From: Candidatus Omnitrophota bacterium
Lineage (GTDB): Bacteria; Omnitrophota; 4484-213
Direction: 5' to 3'
Assembly (NCBI GenBank): GCA_003645805.1
Contig: QNCL01000004.1
Location: 1 to 35,730, forward strand
DNA: 35,730 nt
Shown here: positions 15,150 through 24,174 of the stretch, piece by piece
How positions within the stretch are numbered: position 1 is the first letter of the stretch
Layout of the letters: every line of letters begins with the position of its first letter
Notes under the pieces: model-generated
Database searches by the model: none
Told to the model about the DNA's origin: nothing
The model's input: the letters and a program-made list of their open reading frames with translations, nothing else
Position numbers and translations under genes: made by a program

Positions 15150-17377
15150 TGAGAAAAAGAAACAGAGAGCAGGGGGAGAAGGGTGGTTCAAAGACTGCCA
15201 CACTCTTGCTCTCTAATTTTTTTATTTTTTTCTTTATCTGTTTCATTTCCCCATGTTTCTTCCATATATATGCTCAGGAAGAGGTAAAAAAGGCGTCTAT
15301 TATCTGCTATGCAGATAAGATAGAGTATTTGCAGGAGAAGAGTGAGGTTATTGCCAGCGGGAATGTGCGGGCTATCTATAAGGATATAGAACTGAACTGC
15401 AGGAAATTAAGGGTTAATACACAAACAAAAGATGTTTATGCGCAGGGAGAGATAGTTTTAAGAGAGGGCGATAAAGAACTGCGAGGGGAGAATCTGGTTT
15501 ATAACCTGGATAGCAAGAAGGGAACTCTGGATAATGGAAGGTTGTTCTCGCCTATATGGTATGGAGAAGGAAAGGAGATAGAAAAGGTTAGTAAAGATGG
15601 TTTTGAGATTAGAGATGGTTATATAACTACTTGCGATCCCCGCCACCCACACTGCACCAATTACAAGATTTCCTCCCAGAAGATAGAGATTAAACTAAAG
15701 GATAGGGTGCGAGCAAAGAATGTCCTTTTGTGGATAGGAAAGATTCCCATTTTTTATCTTCCCTTCTATTCTTACTCTTTGAAGAACAACCGCCCACATA
15801 TCAGGGTAAGTGGAGGACATAGCAAGGAGTGGGGAACATTTGTGAAGACCGCTTCCCGTTTTAATATTGATGACGGAGAAGGTTATTTTCTTCTTGATTA
15901 CTACGAGCGCAAAGGGGTAGGAGAAGGGTTGACCTATAGATATAGTTCAGATCTTGGAGAAGGAGAGATTCTTACCTATTATATCTATGAAAGGGATAAA
16001 CTGAAACCTGAAGGGGTACCTGCAGAGAGAGAAAGGTATAAAGCCGAAATCAAGCATCATTATCAGATAGATAAAAACACGGATCTCCGTCTGGAGTATC
16101 ACTATCTACGGGATGAAGATTTTAATAAAGATTACTTCTATGATCTATATAAACAGGATAACCAGCCGAAATCCTATATCTCTCTTGTGCACTCTTCAGA
16201 AAATTATGTATTTACTGCCAAGGCACGCAAGCGAGTAAACCACTTCTTTACTGTTGTAGAGAAACTTCCCGAACTGAAACTTGAGTATCTGGATAGACAG
16301 ATAGGCAATAGCAATTTCTACTTCCAGAGCGAAAATAGTTTTAACAACTTTTATAAAAGATATGCGCATCACTCCCAAGATGATGAGAAAAGATGGCGTC
16401 TGGATACTTATAATCAACTCTCTTATCAGATAAAAGACCTCTGGAGGTGGCTGAATGTGCGTCCATATATAGGCACTCGCCAGACTTATTATAATGAAGA
16501 CAGATATGGACAGGAGGACATAGTGCGTGGTGTTTATTATGGTGGCTTGGATTTGAGCACCCGTTTCTTTCGAATATATAATGCAAAGAGTAATCTGTGG
16601 GGAATAGAGATTAATAAACTAAAACATATTATCAAGCCAAAAGCGAGTTATAACTATATTCGTGAACCAAATCTTTCCTCTGAGCGGCTTTTTCAATTTG
16701 ATAGCATAGATAGCATAAGTCATCAAAACACACTCACTTTAAGTTTGGAGAACATCTTGCAGACCAAAAGGAAGAGAAGAAGGTTCTATAAAAATGAGGA
16801 TTTGGGCACAGTCTATCCTCTTTATAATGTCCAGAAAGGAGAGAAGAAGGAGGTAGTGAACCTTTTGAATCTGCGCATAGAAGCAGATTATTATCTGCAC
16901 AAAGAAGACCATCATCTCTCAGATGTAAAGATAGAACTATCCCTTGAACCCTATGATTGGCTTAGTATCGACCTTGATAGCAGTTATGATTCTTATGCAC
17001 GGGGAGTATCTTTCAAGGAACGATTTAAGAAAGCAAATCTGGAGATAAATACGCGGGCAAGGAAATGGGAGTTTACCCTATCCAATCGCTACGAACAGAA
17101 GGAGAGTTGTGAGTTAAGTGCAGAACTTAATTATACGCTGAACTCTCTCTGGAGAGTGGGGATTTATGAGAGATATGACTTTATTAAACAGAAGAACTGG
17201 GAAAGAGGAGGGTATAGTGCAGTGCATGGATACCGGATAGCCCATGAGTTGCCCTGTTGGATAGTGGAACTGAATTATGACTTCAAAAAGCATATTACCA
17301 AGAATAACAGCACTCTCTGGTTGATCTTTCGAATAAAGGCTCTTCCGGAGAATGTATTTCAGATAAGTAAGACATAG
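15149..17377 (+). CDS. lptD: LPS-assembly outer membrane protein LptD (OstA/Imp)
   Basis: A 742-residue secreted protein. After a long basic N-terminus there is a hydrophobic segment (residues 18-40) with likely cleavage after A42 in YAQ. Next comes an OstA/LptA-like beta-jellyroll (about residues 48-165), with SEVIASGNVRAIYKD and AQGEIVLREGDKELRGENLVYN. The conserved TTCDPRHPHC motif holds C162 and C169. The rest alternates polar and aromatic residues, as expected for the large beta-barrel. LptD inserts LPS into the outer leaflet with LptE. It is somewhat shorter than the E. coli protein. It shows that the cell has an LPS-type outer membrane. Its start overlaps the previous stop by one base. 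Confidence 0.9.
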   Translation: MRKRNREQGEKGGSKTATLLLSNFFIFFFICFISPCFFHIYAQEEVKKASIICYADKIEYLQEKSEVIASGNVRAIYKDIELNCRKLRVNTQTKDVYAQGEIVLREGDKELRGENLVYNLDSKKGTLDNGRLFSPIWYGEGKEIEKVSKDGFEIRDGYITTCDPRHPHCTNYKISSQKIEIKLKDRVRAKNVLLWIGKIPIFYLPFYSYSLKNNRPHIRVSGGHSKEWGTFVKTASRFNIDDGEGYFLLDYYERKGVGEGLTYRYSSDLGEGEILTYYIYERDKLKPEGVPAERERYKAEIKHHYQIDKNTDLRLEYHYLRDEDFNKDYFYDLYKQDNQPKSYISLVHSSENYVFTAKARKRVNHFFTVVEKLPELKLEYLDRQIGNSNFYFQSENSFNNFYKRYAHHSQDDEKRWRLDTYNQLSYQIKDLWRWLNVRPYIGTRQTYYNEDRYGQEDIVRGVYYGGLDLSTRFFRIYNAKSNLWGIEINKLKHIIKPKASYNYIREPNLSSERLFQFDSIDSISHQNTLTLSLENILQTKRKRRRFYKNEDLGTVYPLYNVQKGEKKEVVNLLNLRIEADYYLHKEDHHLSDVKIELSLEPYDWLSIDLDSSYDSYARGVSFKERFKKANLEINTRARKWEFTLSNRYEQKESCELSAELNYTLNSLWRVGIYERYDFIKQKNWERGGYSAVHGYRIAHELPCWIVELNYDFKKHITKNNSTLWLIFRIKALPENVFQISKT

Positions 17378-17401
17378 TTTTTGCGAGTAATCTGAGAGGA
17401 G

Positions 17402-18712
17402 ATGGCTGAGATTTCTCTAAGACAGAAGATTGAAGAAAAGAAAGCGGTTATTGCAGTGATAGGGTTGGGCTATGTAGGGCTTCCTCTTGCTGTGGAGTTT
17501 GCCAAAAAAGGATTTTTGGTGATAGGGATAGATTTAGATAAAGAAAAAATAGAGAAGATAAACAGAGGGATCTCTTATATCACGGATGTTAGTTCAGAGG
17601 AATTAAAGAAAGTGGTGATGAAGGAAAGAATGGTAGGTTTCACGGACTACTCCCAGATAAGCCGGGCGCAGATAGCGATTATTGCTGTGCCTACCCCTTT
17701 AAGCAAAAGACGAAAGCCGGATATTTCCTTCATCCTAAAAGCAGCCGAACGGATAGCCCGATATATAAGGAGAGAAACATTGGTGGTTTTGGAGAGCACA
17801 GTTTATCCCGGGACTACACGCGAGATAATTCTGCCCTTGCTGGAGAGGAGTGGGCTCAAAGTAGGAAAGGATTTTCTATTATCCTTCTCTCCAGAACGCG
17901 TAGATCCGGGAAATAAAAGATATAAGACCGGAAATATTCCCAAGATCGTGGGAGGAATAGATAAGAAAAGCACTCAACTGACCCGCCTTCTTTATCAGCA
18001 GATTATAAATAAAGTTATTCCTGTTCTTTCTCCTGAGATAGCCGAAATGGCTAAACTCTGGGAGAATACATTTCGGGCAGTGAATATTGCTTTGGCTAAT
18101 GAGATGGCTCTGGTATGCAATAGATTGGGAATTGATGTCTGGGAGGTTATTTCTGTTGCGCAGACAAAACCTTTTGGTTTTCTTGCTTTCTATCCCGGAC
18201 CTGGCTTAGGTGGGCATTGTCTGCCCATAGATCCTCTTTATCTTTCCTATAAAGCAAAGTTAGAAGGAATAGAGACAAGGCTTATTCAGGTTGCAGATGA
18301 GATAAATTCTCAGATGCCTCACTATGTGCTTGGAAGGATAGAAAAAATCCTCCACAGAGCAGGTAAAAGACTTTCCCATAGTAAGGTATTTATTTTGGGG
18401 ATTACTTATAAAAAGGATATCCCTGATATCCGTGAGTCTCCAGCAATTGAGATTATCAAACTCCTGATCAGAAGAAAGGCTAAAGTTTCTTATTTTGACC
18501 CTTTTGTTAAAGAAATAAAGATAGGAAAAAAGGTCTTTCATTCTTCTCCTTTGGAAAAGAGAGTTCTTCAAGAGCAGGATTGCATAGCAATTATTACTGA
18601 CCACTCTCTAAATTACCATTTAGTTGTAGAGAATGCCTCCTGTATCTTGGATACACGCAATGCTCTTGCAAAGATAAAAGGCAAGATACGCACAAGGATA
18701 GAGAGATTGTAG
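17402..18712 (+). CDS. Nucleotide-sugar dehydrogenase (UDP-GlcNAc/UDP-ManNAc 6-dehydrogenase type)
   Basis: A 436-residue NAD-dependent enzyme of the UDP-glucose/GDP-mannose dehydrogenase family, oxidising a sugar nucleotide to the uronic acid. The N-terminal Rossmann domain has GLGYVGLP (residues 21-28), then VPTPLS and ESTVYPGTT. K218 and N222 lie in EMAKLWENTFRAVNIALANE, and the catalytic Cys is C273 in GPGLGGHCLPIDP. That last motif resembles WbpA/TviB-type enzymes acting on N-acetylated sugars more than plain UDP-glucose dehydrogenase. AGAGGAG abuts the ATG; an in-frame stop just upstream excludes an earlier start. It follows lptD by 24 bases, fitting O-antigen or capsule synthesis. The exact substrate is uncertain. 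Confidence 0.92.
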   Translation: MAEISLRQKIEEKKAVIAVIGLGYVGLPLAVEFAKKGFLVIGIDLDKEKIEKINRGISYITDVSSEELKKVVMKERMVGFTDYSQISRAQIAIIAVPTPLSKRRKPDISFILKAAERIARYIRRETLVVLESTVYPGTTREIILPLLERSGLKVGKDFLLSFSPERVDPGNKRYKTGNIPKIVGGIDKKSTQLTRLLYQQIINKVIPVLSPEIAEMAKLWENTFRAVNIALANEMALVCNRLGIDVWEVISVAQTKPFGFLAFYPGPGLGGHCLPIDPLYLSYKAKLEGIETRLIQVADEINSQMPHYVLGRIEKILHRAGKRLSHSKVFILGITYKKDIPDIRESPAIEIIKLLIRRKAKVSYFDPFVKEIKIGKKVFHSSPLEKRVLQEQDCIAIITDHSLNYHLVVENASCILDTRNALAKIKGKIRTRIERL

Positions 18713-18720
18713 TTTTGCAG

Positions 18721-19905
18721 ATGTTTAAGGTAGGGATAGGAGTAAGTAAGAATAGAGACCCTTTTCTTGCTGGAGAAGAAGCAGGTAGGCAATGTTTGAT
18801 AGAACTGGAGCAGGAAACCCCGGATATCTGTTTTCTTTTCTCTTCGGTAAAGTTTGCCCATCTTAGGACACTAACAGGAATAAAAGCCGTTCTTCCTGAT
18901 GTGCCTTTGTTTGGAGTGAGTGATGCAGGAGAGATTACCTCTGAAGGAAGCCTGCAAAGAAGTTTAGTACTGGTGGGAATAAAATCGGATAGATTGGCTT
19001 TCTCTGCCCATTTAGAGGAGGATATCGGGATAGAAGCACGGGAGAAGGGACGGAGAATAGCCGAGAGGGTAAAAAAAGGCTTGCAGGTAAAGGATAGGAA
19101 TAAAGAGATATTAGTTCTTTTCTCCGATGGCCTTTCTGGAAGTATCGCCGATATTATTCGTGGAGCGCAGGAGGTGTTGGGAACAAGTTATCCTATCTTA
19201 GGAGGAGGAGCAGGAGATGACTTTTTGTTCAGGAAGACATATCAGTATTATCAGGATAGAGTGTTTGAGCAGAGTGCTTTTGGTCTTATTCTTTCTTTAC
19301 CCAAGATAGGATTTGGAATGCGACATGGCTGGAAACCCTTAGGAAGACCCTATAAGGTCACTCGAGCAAAGAAGAATGTGGTTCAGGAATTAGACCATAA
19401 GCCAGCCATTGAGGTCTATCAAAACTACTTTGGCAGAGAGATAGAGGAGTTAGAAAAGAGCGTCTTAGTAAATATGATTATCAACTATCCTTTAGGTATT
19501 GCGGTGCCAGGAGAAAAGGAGTATCTGGTGCGCAATGTTTTGGATATCCATCTTGATGGTTCTCTGGTCTTCTCCGCAGATATTAACGAAGGAGAAGAAG
19601 TGCGCCTGATGATGAGCAACAAAGAGATGGTGGTTGCTGCTGCTCGCGATGCCAGTTGGGAGGCTATACGCGGAGTTTGGCTGGAAGAAATAGGTCTGGG
19701 TATTGTGTTTAACTCTGCTTCCCGCTGTAAACTTTTGGGAAGGGGGAGAGATAAGGAGATAGAGGAAATAAGGGGAATCTTGCGCCAGATTCCTTTTGTC
19801 GGATTTTATGGCTATAGTCAGCAGGCACCTTTGAGCGGAGGTTCTCATCTGGGACAATGTTATGCCCATAATCAAAGTGTAGTGGTGCTGGTATTAGGAG
19901 AATAG
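18721..19905 (+). CDS. FIST domain sensor protein (FIST_N + FIST_C)
   Basis: A soluble protein of about 394 residues made of a FIST_N domain (roughly residues 25-220, with FGVSDAGEIT, VLFSDGLSG and LGGGAGDD) and a FIST_C domain (roughly 225-390, with PAIEVYQNYFG, INYPLGIAV, SASRCKLLGRG and FVGFYGYSQQAPLS...GQCYAHNQSVVVLVLG). FIST domains are thought to sense small ligands, possibly amino acids, in signalling proteins. No kinase or output domain is attached. The gene is three bases from the next one, which encodes a GAF-GGDEF protein, so that protein is its likely output partner. The ATG at 18721 is chosen; a TTG at 18715 would add two residues. Ligand and direct partner are not proven. Confidence 0.9.
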   Translation: MFKVGIGVSKNRDPFLAGEEAGRQCLIELEQETPDICFLFSSVKFAHLRTLTGIKAVLPDVPLFGVSDAGEITSEGSLQRSLVLVGIKSDRLAFSAHLEEDIGIEAREKGRRIAERVKKGLQVKDRNKEILVLFSDGLSGSIADIIRGAQEVLGTSYPILGGGAGDDFLFRKTYQYYQDRVFEQSAFGLILSLPKIGFGMRHGWKPLGRPYKVTRAKKNVVQELDHKPAIEVYQNYFGREIEELEKSVLVNMIINYPLGIAVPGEKEYLVRNVLDIHLDGSLVFSADINEGEEVRLMMSNKEMVVAAARDASWEAIRGVWLEEIGLGIVFNSASRCKLLGRGRDKEIEEIRGILRQIPFVGFYGYSQQAPLSGGSHLGQCYAHNQSVVVLVLGE

Positions 19906-19908
19906 GAT

Positions 19909-21348
19909 ATGCCTTTACGCATCAAGTTTCTTGTTCTATTTTCTCTCTTTTCACTTTTTCTTTTACTTTCCGAACGCTTAGAGATAAGATTAGCCGCCTA
20001 TGCCCTTCTTATTTTTTCTCTTTTTCTTCTTCTCTTCTCTGAAGAAAAGGAGCGAGAGGAGAGAAAAAAGAAGGAGAAGGCATTGTCTAAATTAGAGCAG
20101 TTGTATAATGATTTAGATGAGCAAGCAAAATTGATTGTTCAGACAGATCTAAAGTTAAGAAAAGCAGAGGAGGAGTTGAACAGAAGAATTAGTGGATTAT
20201 ACATCCTTCAGGATATCGGAAGGATGATCAGCAATACCAAGAACTTCTTTGATCCCTCTACGCAAAGGTTTGATTTAGAGTATAGTTTAAATAGAATCTC
20301 CGAAGTGATTACCCAAGCATTGGTGGAGCGTCTGGATTTTGAAAAGAGTGCTCTCTTTCTTGTAGAGGAAAGAACATACAAAATTGTCTATTGTGCAGGA
20401 GAAGGGTATACACCTCGTGAGCAAGAAAGGATAAACAATGAGAGGGAGTTGACCTCCTTTCTGGAAGAGAAAGAGGTAAAAGAGGCTTTTATCAAAAGAA
20501 GTCCTACTTTAGTAAAGGATATCTCTTTTTTCCCTTCCACTTTAGAGGAAAAGATAAGCAGTTTCTTTAATGTCTCTTCTTTTGCTATTGTGCCCATAGT
20601 TGTTCAGGAGGATATTGTCGGTTCTATCTTTGTGGGAAATGGGGTATATTATGATAAGATTGATGAGCAGGATTTAGAGTTTCTTTCTATCCTGGCAGAA
20701 CAAACAGGGGTAGCAATAGGGAATATTTACCTCTATCGGGAGGCAATAACCGCTCTCGATGCCAATCCTCTTACCAAATTACCAGGCAATATCTCCATAA
20801 ATGAGAGATTGAGAAAATGTATAGAGGGAAAGGAAACTTTTGCCGTTTGTCTTATAGATATAGATGAATTTAAGGCATTCAACGATTATTATGGATTTGA
20901 AGCAGGGGACAAGGTTATTCAGCAAACAGCGGTTATCTTAAAAGAAGCAGTGAGAAAAAAAGGGAATGTAGAGGACTTTCTTGGGCATATCGGGGGAGAT
21001 GATTTTATTCTATTGACCACTCCAGATAAGGTAAAGCCACTTTGTGAGCAGATAATCAAAGACTTTGATGCCTTTATCCCTCTTCTGTATGCTCAAGAAG
21101 ACAGAGAGAAAGGTTATATATTGAGCAAGGATAGACAAGGGAGGGTAAGAAAATTCTCTTTGATGAGCATCTCTATTGCTGTGGTTAGTAATCTCTACAA
21201 GAATATTGTGCATCTCGCCCAGATTAGCGAGATAGGAGCAGAGCTTAAAAGATATGCGAAGTCTTTGAAAGGGAGTGTGTGGGTGGAGGATAAACGCAAC
21301 GGAGAAAAAAGGAAGAAGAAGGAGAAGGATTATGTTGACAAGCAATAA
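19909..21348 (+). CDS. GAF-GGDEF protein with degenerate GGDDF site
   Basis: The 479-residue protein has two N-terminal membrane segments (about residues 6-20 and 28-43), a coiled coil (45-95), a GAF-like sensor domain (about 120-275) and a GGDEF domain (280-450). The active-site loop reads GGDDF (362-366) instead of GG[D/E]EF, and the inhibitory RxxD five residues upstream reads NVED, so the I-site is lost. The domain begins with the NPLTKLPGN variant of DxLTxLxN. It may be a weak cyclase or a GTP/c-di-GMP binding sensor rather than a full enzyme. The C-terminus is very lysine-rich. It follows the FIST gene by three bases and carries the pilT promoter inside its last codons. Confidence 0.88.
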   Translation: MPLRIKFLVLFSLFSLFLLLSERLEIRLAAYALLIFSLFLLLFSEEKEREERKKKEKALSKLEQLYNDLDEQAKLIVQTDLKLRKAEEELNRRISGLYILQDIGRMISNTKNFFDPSTQRFDLEYSLNRISEVITQALVERLDFEKSALFLVEERTYKIVYCAGEGYTPREQERINNERELTSFLEEKEVKEAFIKRSPTLVKDISFFPSTLEEKISSFFNVSSFAIVPIVVQEDIVGSIFVGNGVYYDKIDEQDLEFLSILAEQTGVAIGNIYLYREAITALDANPLTKLPGNISINERLRKCIEGKETFAVCLIDIDEFKAFNDYYGFEAGDKVIQQTAVILKEAVRKKGNVEDFLGHIGGDDFILLTTPDKVKPLCEQIIKDFDAFIPLLYAQEDREKGYILSKDRQGRVRKFSLMSISIAVVSNLYKNIVHLAQISEIGAELKRYAKSLKGSVWVEDKRNGEKRKKKEKDYVDKQ

Positions 21349-21364
21349 AATAAGATAGTATAAT
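21335..21364 (+). promoter_or_regulatory. Consensus promoter for the pilus operon, inside the 3' end of the GGDEF gene
   Basis: A perfect TTGACA (21335-21340) and a perfect TATAAT (21359-21364) are separated by 18 bp. The -35 lies within the last codons of the upstream gene and the -10 just after its stop. The expected start, near 21371, leaves a short leader with AGAGGAG before the pilT ATG at 21397. Confidence 0.75.
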
Positions 21365-21396
21365 GAACCTGGTTTTGCTTGGATAGAGGAGAAAGG

Positions 21397-22461
21397 ATGG
21401 TAGAGTTGCGAGAACTGCTGGATTTGTGTATCGATCGCAATGCTTCAGATTTGCATCTGGTGGTAGGAAAACCTCCTATGCTCCGTCAGGATGGGAGATT
21501 AGAGACAATAGAAGAAACGCCACTTTCTGTAGAGGATACAGAGAGGATAAGTGAGTCTCTGCTTAGCAAAGAGCAGAGAGGGGCAATGGAGGAGAAAGGG
21601 CAGGCGGAGTTTAGTTTTTCCTTCAAGGATATTGCCAGGTTTAGAGTTTCCGTCTATAAAGAAAGAAAAGGTTTAGGGATAGCCTTGCGTTTACTTCCTC
21701 AGAGGATAATGAGTTTTGCAGAGATTGGTTTACCTCCAAGCACTGCTGATTTGCTTTGCAAAAGGCAAGGGCTTATTCTTGTCACTGGTCCCACCGGGGT
21801 AGGCAAGACAACCACATTAGCCAGTATGATCGATTTTATAAACTCCAATTGGGTGAAGCATATAATTACCATTGAAGACCCCATTGAATACTATCATCCG
21901 CATAAGAAGTCTATCATCACTCAAAGGGAATTGAATTCTGACATTCCCTCTTTCTCCGAGGCGGTGATTGCAAGTCTGCGTCAAGATCCGGATGTGATTA
22001 TGATCGGAGAGATGCGCGACCTTTCCACTATTGAAGCCGCTCTTACCTGTGCAGAGACAGGACATCTCGTTTTATCTACCTTGCATACCGTAAATGCCAG
22101 CAAGACTATAGATAGAATTGTAGATGTTTTTCCTACCTATCGGCAGAATCAGATAAGGATTCAACTTTCCACAGTTATCTTAGCAGTGTTTAGCCAACGG
22201 CTTATTCCTAGGGCTTCAGGAAGGGGAAGAATTGCTGGATTTGAGATAATGATCGCCACTCCTTCTATCCGTAATCTAATCCGAGAGAATCAATCCTATA
22301 AGATCAACACCGACATCCAGACAGGAGGAAAATATGGGATGTGCACGCTTGCTTCCTCTTTGATGAACCTTTATAAGAGAAAACTGATTAGTTATGAGGA
22401 GGTTTTAGCCAATGTCCCGGAACTGAAAGAGGAAGTAGGTTCTGAAGAGGAAAGGAGATGA
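21397..22461 (+). CDS. pilT: Type IV pilus retraction ATPase PilT
   Basis: A 354-residue secretion ATPase of the PilT branch, which powers pilus depolymerisation. It has the NASDLHL motif, Walker A GPTGVGKTT (131-139), the Asp box ITIEDPIEY, Walker B in RQDPDVIMIGEMRD, the His box TGHLVLSTLHT and the PilT-typical C-terminal motif close to AIRNLIRE (here SIRNLIREN). No zinc-binding tetracysteine is present, unlike in PilB. The start is the ATG at 21397 because AGAGGAG sits just upstream; a TTG at 21379 would extend it by six residues. It is the first gene after its own promoter and overlaps pilB as ATGA. Presence of PilT argues for a dynamic pilus rather than a pure type II secretion system. 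Confidence 0.95.
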   Translation: MVELRELLDLCIDRNASDLHLVVGKPPMLRQDGRLETIEETPLSVEDTERISESLLSKEQRGAMEEKGQAEFSFSFKDIARFRVSVYKERKGLGIALRLLPQRIMSFAEIGLPPSTADLLCKRQGLILVTGPTGVGKTTTLASMIDFINSNWVKHIITIEDPIEYYHPHKKSIITQRELNSDIPSFSEAVIASLRQDPDVIMIGEMRDLSTIEAALTCAETGHLVLSTLHTVNASKTIDRIVDVFPTYRQNQIRIQLSTVILAVFSQRLIPRASGRGRIAGFEIMIATPSIRNLIRENQSYKINTDIQTGGKYGMCTLASSLMNLYKRKLISYEEVLANVPELKEEVGSEEERR

Positions 22462-24137
22462 AAGGAGAGAAACGGAAACTGCCTTTATTAGGAGAGATAC
22501 TCTTAGGGCAAGGACTTATCGACAAGGAGCAACTGCAGATGGCTTTGGAAGAGCAGAAAGTAAGTAAGAGACTTCTGGGAGAGATTCTCCTTTCCCATGG
22601 TTTTATTACTGAAAAAGACCTGTTTTCCGCTTTGGCTGTTAAGTTTAATCTTCCTTTTGTGAGTGTATCCTCCTATCTTATTCCTCCTGAGGTAATTAAC
22701 CTTCTACCCAAAGATTTTGTGCGCGAGTATAAAGTTTTGCCTCTATCTAAAGAGGGTGAGGAGTTAACTGTGGCTATGATTGATCCGTTAAATATGTTCC
22801 TTCTTGAGGAGTTGAAACGCTATTCCTCCTGCAAGGTTAAACTAGTAATAAGCACTGCCTCAGAAATTGAGCAAGCCATAGAGCAATATTATGGATTTAG
22901 TAGTTCCATAGAGGAATTGATAAAGAGTATTGATAAGGAGAAGTTGTTGGGGGCCGGAGAGAGAGGCGATATAGAAGCCCCTATTGTGAAGTTGGTAAAC
23001 CTACTTATTCTGCAAGCAGTGCAAAGCAGGGCTTCGGATATCCATATTGAGCCCGAGGAGAAGTTTGTGCGTGTGCGCTATCGCATTGATGGTATGCTCT
23101 CAGACACCTTCTCCCTTCCCAAAGATTTACAGATGCCCGTCATCTCGCGAATAAAGATTATGGCTAATATGAATATTGCAGAAAGACGCTTGCCTCAGGA
23201 TGGGCGAGTAGAGATAAAGGCAGGCTCCCGTCCTCTGGATATTCGCATCTCTACTCAACCTACCCTTTTTGGCGAGAATGTGGTAATGCGGTTATTAGAG
23301 AAGAGACAGATCTTTGTGGAACTGAAGCAGTTGGGTTTTTCCGAGGAGACCTTAAAAAGGTATGAGGAGGTCTTATTTAAGCCTTATGGGATAATCTTGG
23401 TTACCGGACCCACAGGAAGTGGGAAGAGCACTACCCTCTATGTCTGTTTGCAGAAACTCAATACAGAGCAGAAGAATATTATGACCATTGAGGATCCTAT
23501 TGAGTATCAACTTCCCGGGGTGCGTCAAAGTCAGGTGAATCCTAAAACTGGCTTTGACTTTGCTTCTGGACTGCGGGCTATCTTGCGTCAGGATCCAGAT
23601 ATAATTATGGTGGGAGAGATAAGGGATATGGAAACAGCAGAGGTGGCTGTTCGTGCCGCTCTTACCGGGCATCTCGTGCTTTCTACCTTACATACCAATG
23701 ATGCTCCGAGTGCTTTCACTCGCCTGATTGATATGGGTATTGAGCCATTTCTGATTTCCTCTGCAGTAATTGGGGTATTGGCACAGAGATTGGTAAGGGT
23801 CATCTGCCCAAGATGCAAAGAGGCGTATAAACCTTCAGAGGAGATGCGTGCTAAGTTAGGTCTGGCGAGGAGAAAAAAGGAGACAGAGGTTCTATTTTAT
23901 CGGGGCAAGGGTTGTGCTTACTGTCGAAAGACAGGCTATTATGGACGGATAGGAATCTTTGAGTTTCTTCCTGCTACCCCCGAACTCAGAGAACTAATCC
24001 TGCGTCGTTGCTCATCTACCCTAATCCGCCAATTAGCAGAGAAGCAGGGGATGAAGAGTCTATTTGAAGACGGTCTGGACAAGGTTCTTAAAGGGATTAC
24101 TACCATAGAGGAGGTTTTGCGAGTAGCGATATCGTAG
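22458..24137 (+). CDS. pilB: Pilus assembly / type II secretion ATPase PilB (GspE family) with MshEN-like N-terminus
   Basis: The 559-residue extension ATPase drives pilin polymerisation. The N-terminus (residues 10-62) contains two 24-residue LGExL..xGxI....L..AL motifs separated by five residues, the layout of the c-di-GMP-binding MshEN domain, though the first Arg of each motif is Leu. Downstream lie ASDIHIEP, Walker A GPTGSGKST, MTIEDPIEYQLPGVRQ, Walker B in RQDPDIIMVGEIRD and TGHLVLSTLHTNDA. A zinc tetracysteine (CPRC...CAYC) near residues 455-495 is typical of PilB/GspE. The gene overlaps pilT by four bases and shares its reading direction with the whole operon. Pilus or type II use cannot be split by this gene alone. 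Confidence 0.95.
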   Translation: MKGEKRKLPLLGEILLGQGLIDKEQLQMALEEQKVSKRLLGEILLSHGFITEKDLFSALAVKFNLPFVSVSSYLIPPEVINLLPKDFVREYKVLPLSKEGEELTVAMIDPLNMFLLEELKRYSSCKVKLVISTASEIEQAIEQYYGFSSSIEELIKSIDKEKLLGAGERGDIEAPIVKLVNLLILQAVQSRASDIHIEPEEKFVRVRYRIDGMLSDTFSLPKDLQMPVISRIKIMANMNIAERRLPQDGRVEIKAGSRPLDIRISTQPTLFGENVVMRLLEKRQIFVELKQLGFSEETLKRYEEVLFKPYGIILVTGPTGSGKSTTLYVCLQKLNTEQKNIMTIEDPIEYQLPGVRQSQVNPKTGFDFASGLRAILRQDPDIIMVGEIRDMETAEVAVRAALTGHLVLSTLHTNDAPSAFTRLIDMGIEPFLISSAVIGVLAQRLVRVICPRCKEAYKPSEEMRAKLGLARRKKETEVLFYRGKGCAYCRKTGYYGRIGIFEFLPATPELRELILRRCSSTLIRQLAEKQGMKSLFEDGLDKVLKGITTIEEVLRVAIS

Positions 24138-24174
24138 AAAGCAAAGGTGGAGGGAGTAATAATCAGGAGGAGAA

